Shown: positions 29,139 through 33,811 of the stretch, one piece after another | Position numbering within the stretch: position 1 is the stretch's first letter | Layout of the letters: each line of letters starts with the position of its first letter | IMG/VR virus record: IMGVR_UViG_3300042914_003288 | Span: 1-33,811 of that record | Reading direction: 5' to 3' (one strand) | Length of the DNA: 33,811 bases | DNA from: a virus | The notes under the pieces: generated by a model | Database searches by the model: none | What the model was told of the DNA's origin: nothing | What the model saw: only the letters and a program-made list of their open reading frames with translations | Translations under genes and position numbers: made by a program

Positions 29139-29380
29139 AGATTTTTTGTTTGATTTTCTTCTTGCTTTTTCTTTTTGGCAAACTCGCCGTAGTGATATGC
29201 TCGACCGCGAAGTCCTAGCTTTTGCTGATCTTCTGTGATGAAGCCACGACGAATCTCCCACTTTTTAAAAGCGTCGTCAATCATTTTATATGTGCCATCT
29301 GGAAGGTCTAAAGAATAGATGCCATCCATGCTGACATCATATCTGTTTGTAATACGCGATTTAAATTGACTATCACTCAT
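29018..29380 (-). CDS. Protein with Lys-rich tail, overlapping the next gene (120 aa)
   Basis: The ATG at 29380 gives MSDSQFKSRITNRYDVSMDG. The first 70 residues are globular (ending GLRGRAYHYGEF). The last 40 are almost entirely Lys, Thr and Ser (KKKTTTKSKLKKVASGKKTK). The tail is encoded where the downstream gene overlaps in another frame. The longer start at 29416 would add residues encoded inside the micropeptide ORF. The tail may bind nucleic acid or may reflect overprinting. Confidence 0.6.
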   Translation of the reverse strand: MSDSQFKSRITNRYDVSMDGIYSLDLPDGTYKMIDDAFKKWEIRRGFITEDQQKLGLRGRAYHYGEFAKKKKQEENQTKNLCKKSVSATKKKTTTKSKLKKVASGKKTKKLVRSTSRKSR

Positions 29381-29444
29381 TGTATGTAAATCCCTTGTAG
29401 AAAAAATAAATACCAATACAAATTAATAAACAAAGCAAAAACAT
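29373..29444 (-). CDS. Hydrophobic micropeptide 4 (23 aa)
   Basis: The ORF begins MFLLCLLICIGIYFFYKGFT and ends YNE. It follows micropeptide 5 by 3 bp, and its stop overlaps the start region of the 29380 gene. One transmembrane-length segment is followed by a polar tail. Confidence 0.5.
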   Translation of the reverse strand: MFLLCLLICIGIYFFYKGFTYNE

Positions 29445-29447
29445 TAT

Positions 29448-29513
29448 CTACTTATTCTTTTGTTGATAGATTGTGATTAATAATGCGCAAACAATAATAA
29501 ACAATAAATACAT
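29448..29513 (-). CDS. Hydrophobic micropeptide 5 (21 aa)
   Basis: The ORF begins MYLLFIIVCALLITIYQQKN and ends K. A 16-residue hydrophobic run is followed by a basic tail. It lies 3 bp before the start of the 29707 gene's downstream stop (29516) and is followed by micropeptide 4, so two such ORFs stand in tandem. Confidence 0.5.
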   Translation of the reverse strand: MYLLFIIVCALLITIYQQKNK

Positions 29514-29515
29514 AA

Positions 29516-29707
29516 TTAAACAGGAGGAAGAACTTGCTCAAACTCTATTGCGCGTCCACTCAGATCACGAATGAGTTCACGGGACACAGTATCAAGAGTC
29601 TTGCGCCCAGTCAACTGAATAAATATGGCTTCCTGCGCTTTGTCGATGAACTTCTCGCGGGGAACACCATAGATGTGCTGAACATAGTACTTAATTTTAG
29701 TCTGCAT
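29516..29707 (-). CDS. Unknown small protein (63 aa)
   Basis: The 63-aa product begins MQTKIKYYVQHIYGVPREKF and is mostly helical (AQEAIFIQLTGRKTLDTVSR). An AAGGA lies 8 bp before the ATG, one of few Shine-Dalgarno-like sites here. Its start overlaps the end of a 38-aa basic ORF. Not recognised. Confidence 0.6.
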   Translation of the reverse strand: MQTKIKYYVQHIYGVPREKFIDKAQEAIFIQLTGRKTLDTVSRELIRDLSGRAIEFEQVLPPV

Positions 29708-29813
29708 TTTTATTCCTTTTGTATTGTTTTTTACTTGGTATTGTTTTTGTTGGAGGCGGAAGAGGCTTTCTAATTTTCTTAAATATCTCAGATTGTGATG
29801 GCAACTTTTTCAT
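29697..29813 (-). CDS. Possible small basic peptide (38 aa)
   Basis: A short ORF from 29813 reads MKKLPSQSEIFKKIRKPLPP and continues PTKTIPSKKQYKRNKNAD. It overlaps the end of the SprT-like gene by 26 bp and the start of the 29707 gene by 11 bp, in the pattern of coupled phage genes. It is highly basic with a Pro-rich centre. Support is positional only. Confidence 0.4.
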   Translation of the reverse strand: MKKLPSQSEIFKKIRKPLPPPTKTIPSKKQYKRNKNAD

Positions 29814-30294
29814 TTAATTTATCCCAAATAATGTATTGCTTACAATACTTGCAATAGTAATTTCTTTTACCAGATTGAATTGCGTTATGCTTGTATGTAG
29901 TTAGATAAATCTTTTTATCGCACTTGCAAGAATAAACATGATCTGTTTTTACTTCAAAGTCGTGGCAACGAGTTGCCGATTGGCCGATAACTTGCATAAC
30001 TTTCTTCCATTCGGCACCATGTGAAGAAATGAACATACCATAAACTTGTCGCGAAATTAAATGTGCAGCTTCGTGACCCGGAGTATCATCAATAAATGCT
30101 TGTCCATTCTGAATTAAAAGAACATTGTTCAATCGAATTAGATTATGATGGTAATAAGCAACACCAGCACGGCGACCGCCCAAATTAAACTCAACAGTAG
30201 GAAATGGAAACTTTGCATTATAAACTGATTCGCAAATTGAATATACGTTTTGTATTCTAACTAAGCAAGCGTTTTGTAATTCAGTTACATTCAT
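29788..30294 (-). CDS. SprT-like zinc metallopeptidase (168 aa)
   Basis: A longer frame reaches 30393, but the ATG at 30294 lies exactly 7 bp downstream of a TACTTT -10 box, so the leaderless start is chosen. The product has a beta-rich N-terminal half (FNLGGRRAGVAYYHHNLIRL), the zinc-binding HEAAH at 74-78 and SSHGAEWKKVM with a third His at 92. It ends in a zinc ribbon (CKC at 123-125, CKYC at 148-151). SprT/Spartan-type enzymes cut DNA-bound proteins. This is a plausible phage role in removing host proteins from DNA, but inferred. Confidence 0.85.
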   Translation of the reverse strand: MNVTELQNACLVRIQNVYSICESVYNAKFPFPTVEFNLGGRRAGVAYYHHNLIRLNNVLLIQNGQAFIDDTPGHEAAHLISRQVYGMFISSHGAEWKKVMQVIGQSATRCHDFEVKTDHVYSCKCDKKIYLTTYKHNAIQSGKRNYYCKYCKQYIIWDKLNEKVAITI

Positions 30295-30301
30295 CGCAAT
30301 C

Positions 30302-30330
30302 AAAGTATCACCTTGTACTGCAAGGCACAA
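30302..30330 (-). promoter_or_regulatory. Leaderless-type promoter P16 of the SprT-like gene
   Basis: On the minus strand TTGTGC, 17-bp spacer, TACTTT, then 7 bp to the ATG at 30294. It is the same geometry as the plus-strand cassette promoters. Confidence 0.5.
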
Positions 30331-30368
30331 GGGATTTTTGTCGCCTGAACAACTTTTTTTTGAGGCAC

Positions 30369-30608
30369 TTGGCACGAAACTTGTTGTTGACAACCTGGAG
30401 TTTCTTCAGAGAGAAACCAACGTAAGTCGTTGTCTTTCAACGACTTGCGTTGGGGCCCCTCTTTGCGTAAGTCGTTGATATTCAAGGACTTACAAAAGGT
30501 GGGGCCCCAAAAAAATCAAGAGATTTTTTTTGGTATTCTCCAGGTAGTTGGCACGGTTTATGCTCCCAGCAATGGGAATGCCAAATCATAGTTGGCATGA
30601 AAATTGAT
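30369..30608. repeat. Composite sigma-54-box/hairpin element 8
   Basis: Left plus box 30369-30385 (TTGTT). An extra hairpin CCAACGTAAGTCGTTG/CAACGACTTGCGTTGG (30417-30453) is joined to the standard hairpin (30452-30508, GGGGCCCC at both ends). A7/T7 segment 30509-30530. Then plus box 30548-30564 (ATGCT), minus box 30568-30584 and a degenerate plus box from 30592 with a 1-bp spacing change. Confidence 0.65.
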
Positions 30609-30732
30609 TTCTTGACCAGGATTTTTTTTGGTGAAGCAAAAATATCTGAGAAAAGTTGTTGTAGCCGCATAGGAAATCGTACACACTGTACCCGCAGTTC
30701 GATTCAACAACTAACCAAAAGGAAAACACAGT

Positions 30733-31764
30733 ATGCCAGCAAACATTGAAAATCGTGACGTTCAGGCCGGACTTGAGATGGCTTGGCACGGTATGACCAA
30801 GATCGTTCCCGTCATCAACTTCGCTGACGCCTTTCCATTTGAAATTGAAAAGCGTCAACTGGTTGACAGCGAGGACGGCACCCCAATCGAAGGAGAGTAT
30901 TACTTTCGCAGCACTGACGACAAGAAGAAGATCGGCAAGACCCTTCCTGATTCTTATGTCGCAATCTCAAACGCTCGTTTTTGGGAAATCGTGCAGAACG
31001 CGGTTGGTGGCACTGGCGCCGTCATCGAATCCGCTGGAACGGTTTTCGACCGTTGCCGCCGATTCGTGACTGTCAAACTCCAGACCGATCTTGATACGTT
31101 CAAGGTGGGTGATCGTGAGTTCAAGAATCGATTCTCCCTGCTGGACAGCATCGACCAGAGCACGAATCTGTACGGCGTGAACAGCAGCACCTGCGTCGTC
31201 TGCTCGAATACCTTCGCGATGGCGATGGGCGACAGGTCCGGCGAGTTCCGTTTCAAGCTGCGGCACTCGAAGAATCTTGTGCCCAAGATCGAGAACATGG
31301 AGAAGGCCATCGATCAGTTCATCGGTGTCACCGCCCAGTTCCAGCAGGCGATGAAGATCGCGAATGAGATCCCGGTCAAGCTGGATCAGGCTCGTCCGCT
31401 CTTTGCTGGTTGGATCGCTGAAGAGACCAATGGGCTATCCACTCGTTCATTCAACACTGTCGGGCGTTTGACCGAGTTGTTCACTCGGGGTGCTGGAAAT
31501 CGCGGCGAGACCCTGCTCGACGCTTTCAGCGCGGTGACTGACTTCTATTCGCACGAATCGAGCGGCGGTCAGGATCAACCGGGGTTCCGAATGAAGCAGA
31601 CCATCTCCAGCGACTTTGGCGCAGCGTCCAAGCGAAAGCAGGACTTCTTCGGCCAGATCTTCGACGTGGATAAGGAAGTGACGTTCAATCGGGATCGGTT
31701 CACCAATCTGGTCAGCAACGGTCGCAACCTCATCAGCGCGATGGAAGCGGTTACCGCGAACTGA
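30733..31764 (+). CDS. DUF932 family phage/plasmid-like protein (343 aa)
   Basis: The 343-aa product begins MPANIENRDVQAGLEMAWHG, whose AWHG..K.V segment is the hallmark N-terminus of DUF932 proteins. Later features include YVAISNARFWEIVQNA, STNLYGVNSSTCVVCSNTF and FRLRHSKN-like FRFKLRHSKN. DUF932 proteins are common in phages, plasmids and large accessory regions. Their role is unknown; links with DNA-binding or recombination have been suggested. This is the only plus gene with a clear AAGGA 10 bp before the ATG and has high GC content. A strong terminator follows. Confidence 0.85.
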   Translation: MPANIENRDVQAGLEMAWHGMTKIVPVINFADAFPFEIEKRQLVDSEDGTPIEGEYYFRSTDDKKKIGKTLPDSYVAISNARFWEIVQNAVGGTGAVIESAGTVFDRCRRFVTVKLQTDLDTFKVGDREFKNRFSLLDSIDQSTNLYGVNSSTCVVCSNTFAMAMGDRSGEFRFKLRHSKNLVPKIENMEKAIDQFIGVTAQFQQAMKIANEIPVKLDQARPLFAGWIAEETNGLSTRSFNTVGRLTELFTRGAGNRGETLLDAFSAVTDFYSHESSGGQDQPGFRMKQTISSDFGAASKRKQDFFGQIFDVDKEVTFNRDRFTNLVSNGRNLISAMEAVTAN

Positions 31765-31778
31765 ACCAGTCAAGCAAG

Positions 31779-31807
31779 AATCCTCCCGCAAGGGAGGATT
31801 TTTTTTT
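31779..31807 (+). terminator. Rho-independent terminator of the DUF932 gene
   Basis: The stem AATCCTCCC/GGGAGGATT has a GCAA tetraloop and nine T residues, beginning 15 bp after the stop codon. Confidence 0.9.
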
Positions 31808-31811
31808 GCGG

Positions 31812-31981
31812 TTGGCACGTCTTTTACGCTTGACAACCTGGAGATGCTCCTGGGAAAACCCAACGTAAGTCGTTGTCTTCCAACGAGTTACGTTGGGGCC
31901 CCTCCTTACGTAAGTCGTTGATATTCAAGGACTTACAAAAGGTGGGGCCCCATCGTAAGTCCTTGATAATCAAGGGTTTAC
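31812..31981. repeat. Composite hairpin element 9 (boxes degenerate)
   Basis: A TTGGCACG half-box (31812-31819) has no correctly spaced TTGCT. Three hairpins follow in tandem: CCCAACGTAAGTCGTTG/CAACGAGTTACGTTGGG (31859-31897), the standard GGGGCCCC hairpin (31895-31951) and GTAAGTCCTTGA/TCAAGGGTTTAC (31955-31981). There is no right box pair. Confidence 0.65.
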
Positions 31982-32192
31982 AAAAGCACTTTTTCAATTT
32001 TATCGATAAAGTGACATTATAAGTCAAACTACTTTTTAATATATATATAGTTTATATTTATACTTATTTAATACTTATTTGTTTATTTATTACTAGCTTA
32101 TATAGTTATATTTGTATATATGTTATTTGACTATGTATTATTTGCCTATATATAGATCAGTTATTTGGAAAAAAATCATTCAGCTATAAAAG
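31982..32192. other. AT-rich gap
   Basis: I see no gene. The segment is rich in TATTTA, TTATTTG and TATATA words with irregular spacing (for example TTATTTGACTATG and TATTTGCCTATAT). It separates the end of the hairpin block from the convergent minus-strand terminator. Confidence 0.5.
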
Positions 32193-32225
32193 AAAAAACC
32201 TACCAGGTTTTACCCTGATAGGTTT
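32193..32225 (-). terminator. Rho-independent terminator after the 32250 gene
   Basis: The stem AACCTAcCAGG/CCTGaTAGGTT has one mismatch. On the minus strand a U run follows. It lies 25 bp past the stop at 32250. Confidence 0.75.
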
Positions 32226-32249
32226 CACACACGGTTTTTAGTTGATTAT

Positions 32250-32471
32250 TTATCGACGAGGCTTACGATATTCAATACGTCCAGAACGAGCGAATACAAT
32301 ATTATCTGTATTTACAGTTCTATTTGCCTCGGCATTAACATCATAAAAGCGAACACTCTTATTTGTTGCATTCATGATTCGCGCACAATATGTGCTATTT
32401 GTCTTGCCCTTGTTCACCACTAGCGTTGTAAAACGGCCAGCTGTCCTATTTAGTGTTTCAGATAGTGTCAT
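32250..32471 (-). CDS. Unknown basic small protein (73 aa)
   Basis: A longer frame reaches 32525, but the promoter TTGACA/TATAGT lies inside it, so the ATG at 32471 (MTLSETLNRTAGRFTTLVVN) is the likely start. The product is basic, with RTAGRF and a C-terminal RSGRIEYRKPRR. Two beta hairpins are suggested. Not recognised. It is followed by a terminator, so it is a one-gene transcript. Confidence 0.65.
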   Translation of the reverse strand: MTLSETLNRTAGRFTTLVVNKGKTNSTYCARIMNATNKSVRFYDVNAEANRTVNTDNIVFARSGRIEYRKPRR

Positions 32472-32484
32472 ATTTGACGCGCTT

Positions 32485-32513
32485 ACTATATAGGATATTT
32501 GACTATTTGTCAA
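32485..32513 (-). promoter_or_regulatory. Strong consensus promoter P17
   Basis: On the minus strand TTGACA, 17-bp spacer, TATAGT, then 13 bp to the ATG at 32471. Confidence 0.7.
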
Positions 32514-32571
32514 CATGTTTTTCACATATTATCAACAATAGCGCAATAATCATTATCAATATTATATACAT
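32503..32571 (-). CDS. Hydrophobic micropeptide 6 (22 aa)
   Basis: The ORF begins MYIILIMIIALLLIICEKHV and ends DK. A 16-residue hydrophobic run is followed by a charged tail. Its last codons contain the TTGACA of promoter P17 and overlap the promoter of the next gene, as micropeptide 3 does with P15. Confidence 0.5.
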   Translation of the reverse strand: MYIILIMIIALLLIICEKHVDK

Positions 32572-32783
32572 GTATTATATATAGTGTTTATTCTATTTAT
32601 TCCGCATATGCTAACACCATTCAGCCATCATGTCAAGCGCCCGACCTGGCGGCTGTATTATTTTCTATTCTGTTTTTATTTATATTAAATACAAAAAATA
32701 CCAATATATATGTTTTATATTATATATATGGTATACTATATTCTAGCTATTATATATACTCTTATTTGTTATTTAATCGCTCA
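32572..32783. other. AT-rich gap with short GC-richer centre
   Basis: No gene is recognised. The centre (32600-32655) is richer in GC (AGCCATCATGTCAAGCGC, then ACCTGGCGG) inside AT-rich flanks with TATATA runs. Confidence 0.4.
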
Positions 32784-32918
32784 CTATTTAGTATTTGTAG
32801 CAGTAAATAGATAATAAAAAGCATATCCAATAATAAATAAACCAATTCCAACTGGCGCGAGCATTAAACCAATTAATAAAATAAAAGTAAAAATGCCCAT
32901 ATGATATATTGATTCCAT
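32784..32918 (-). CDS. Small two-segment membrane protein (44 aa)
   Basis: The ORF from 32918 reads MESIYHMGIFTFILLIGLML then APVGIGLFIIGYAFYYLF and a short polar tail. Two hydrophobic segments are joined by a Pro-Val-Gly turn, giving a hairpin membrane protein. An inner start at 32900 is possible. It resembles the micropeptides in composition but is twice as long. No promoter was picked out. Confidence 0.5.
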   Translation of the reverse strand: MESIYHMGIFTFILLIGLMLAPVGIGLFIIGYAFYYLFTATNTK

Positions 32919-32942
32919 ATATATTTGTATATTTAAAAGTAG

Positions 32943-33266
32943 TTATTTAGCCTTTTTTCGTTCAGCTTTGTCTTTATTTGCGGCGGCCTCATTTATCATT
33001 CTATCTAATCTTTTATATGCATCTTGTTTAGTTAGACAAGTGTAACCGTGCAGCCCCCAACTATTATTAGATGGATAAAATTCACTCGGCGCTATTTTAT
33101 TACCAGCTATTATTATTCCATTATGAGATTGTATTCTAATAGCCTCATAATGTTTCTTATTTATATTATTACTATAACATCTTTCATATATAGCATACAT
33201 ATCTTCTCTATGTATTTGCTTATATTTGAACCCGGCGCTTTCAAATTCTTTATCTAGTTTTTTCAT
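32943..33266 (-). CDS. Unknown protein (107 aa)
   Basis: The 107-aa product begins MKKLDKEFESAGFKYKQIHR. It has a mixed alpha/beta body (EAIRIQSHNGIIIAGNKIAP) and a highly charged C-terminal helix (NEAAANKDKAERKKAK). It contains a WGLHGYTCLTKQDAYKRL segment, the kind of small domain seen in phage hypothetical proteins, but I cannot name a family. A promoter is placed 29 bp upstream. Confidence 0.65.
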   Translation of the reverse strand: MKKLDKEFESAGFKYKQIHREDMYAIYERCYSNNINKKHYEAIRIQSHNGIIIAGNKIAPSEFYPSNNSWGLHGYTCLTKQDAYKRLDRMINEAAANKDKAERKKAK

Positions 33267-33368
33267 ATATATATCTTATATATAGTATATATATACAATA
33301 ATACAAAATACCCCTAATGTCAACAAAACAAACCAAAAACAATTAAAACCAAACAAAAACAAACAAAA
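33267..33368. promoter_or_regulatory. Leader with promoter P18 and an A/C-rich tract
   Basis: On the minus strand TTGACA (33318-33323), 17-bp spacer, TATTGT (33295-33300) lies upstream of the gene at 33266. The remaining bases form AACAAA-type repeats. Confidence 0.45.
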
Positions 33369-33638
33369 TCAATTGTTTCGATTTATATCATTCATATCTT
33401 CTTTTTCTAGCTGCATTTCGGCAGTAGCAAGCAAAGTTTGCTTGATACCAAGCGCCACACCATTCACATAATTAAAATAAGAAATCAATACCAAATTTAT
33501 TAAAAAAGCCCAATAAATAAAGGTATTTGGATGTATATGAGCACTATACAATATATACAAACATACAAAGAAATGAAACAATACACCATATTTATGTATA
33601 TAGTAATTAAAATTATTATTTAGTTTATTATTTAACAT
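33369..33638 (-). CDS. Small membrane protein (89 aa)
   Basis: The 89-aa product begins MLNNKLNNNFNYYIHKYGVL. Two hydrophobic segments are visible, FHFFVCLYILYSAHI and YWAFLINLVLISYF, joined by a short polar loop (HPNTFI). The C-terminal third is hydrophilic (TLLATAEMQLEKEDMNDI). That suggests a two-pass inner-membrane protein with its tail in the cytoplasm. Not recognised. AT-rich leader without Shine-Dalgarno. Confidence 0.6.
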   Translation of the reverse strand: MLNNKLNNNFNYYIHKYGVLFHFFVCLYILYSAHIHPNTFIYWAFLINLVLISYFNYVNGVALGIKQTLLATAEMQLEKEDMNDINRNN

Positions 33639-33811
33639 ATTATTTATAAAGCAGAAGCTCGCAGATACGTTTTTATCTGTATACCTATATTTCCTATCTT
33701 ATTATCTATATATTCTATATTATTATACTATATATATTTAACCTATAATAAGGAAGAATAAAGACATATTTGGAAAAATGTACAAAAACATACAAAAACA
33801 AGGGGTTTTTG
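33639..33811. other. AT-rich end of window
   Basis: No convincing gene. A 17-codon hydrophobic frame on the minus strand (33738-33791, MFLYIFPNMSLFFLIIG) lacks the basic tail of the micropeptide set and is not called. TATATA and CTATA words dominate. Confidence 0.4.

Noticed and set aside
21786-31981. CRISPR array
   Set aside because: Units are 120-200 bp, separated by genes of varied length, and there are no short regular spacers or cas genes.
21786-31981. Integron attC sites between cassettes
   Set aside because: The cassette layout is suggestive, but I see no GTTRRRY/RYYYAAC core sites or integrase gene in the window.
20192-32027. Many minus-strand ORFs of 60-167 aa across the array with recurring phrases such as CKSLSINDLRK or HCGYSLQDGRR
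   Set aside because: They are translations of the repeated hairpins and promoters in reverse. Their similarity comes from the DNA repeats, and they lack leaders or consistent ends.
33738-33791. Possible seventh micropeptide (17 codons, minus strand)
   Set aside because: It is hydrophobic but lacks the polar or basic tail and is not adjacent to a gene start as the others are; chance in AT-rich DNA is likely.
1-33811. tRNA genes
   Set aside because: No cloverleaf with a GTTCRA T-loop and acceptor stem was found by eye. The GGTTCAG words near 23034 belong to the 21-bp repeats.

Overview
The window looks like part of a large tailed double-stranded DNA phage genome, or a prophage or metagenomic phage contig. 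The host cannot be named from this sequence. Recognisable virion and packaging genes (large terminase, portal, protease/scaffold, capsid) sit beside a PhoH-like ATPase, a sigma-factor-like protein, endonuclease VII and large glycosylation proteins. Almost no gene has a Shine-Dalgarno sequence. AT-rich genes start after A/T-rich leaders, and many accessory genes appear to be leaderless. This suggests a host that tolerates SD-independent initiation, as Bacteroidota and some other environmental phyla do.

Region A (1-12,706, minus strand, AT-rich, tightly packed) is the late/structural operon. Read in its own direction it runs: PhoH, zinc-ribbon protein, sigma-like protein, a 356-aa unknown, C2H2/ERCC4 nuclease, TerL, portal, protease-scaffold fusion, a decoration-like head protein, major capsid protein, SAP-like protein, a fibre-associated protein, and a collagen-like fibre that runs off the left edge. 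Region B (12,731-19,642) is a glycosylation block: one plus-strand glycosyltransferase and two very large minus-strand proteins. The first has four domains (GT, GT4, O-heptosyltransferase-like, FkbM methyltransferase) and the second has two (GT4, FkbM). Endonuclease VII (19,685-20,101) closes the minus-strand block behind a TTGCAA/TATAAT promoter.

Region C (20.2-28.3 kb, plus strand) has a different organisation. It is an array of small cassettes, many GC-richer than Region A. A typical cassette has a near-identical TTGAC(G/A/C)-17-TA(G/A)GCT promoter exactly 9 nt before the ATG, so the mRNA should be nearly leaderless. The promoter is followed by a short ORF and then by a dispersed composite element. 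That element combines inverted pairs of boxes matching the sigma-54 promoter consensus (TTGGCAYG-N4-TTGCT) with a long hairpin capped by GGGGCCCC. Cassette products include a triplicated 41-aa membrane peptide, an exported lysozyme-like protein, a GP88-like protein and several duplicated unknowns.

Region D (28.4-33.8 kb) holds small minus-strand genes (including a SprT-like metallopeptidase), a plus-strand DUF932 protein with its own terminator, two more hairpin elements and AT-rich gaps with short repeats. Across C and D I also see a scattered set of 17-23-codon ORFs for single-pass hydrophobic micropeptides. They sit just upstream of, and often overlap, the next gene or its promoter. The strongest candidates for something undescribed are the composite sigma-54-box/hairpin element, the leaderless cassette array it separates, and the micropeptide family.
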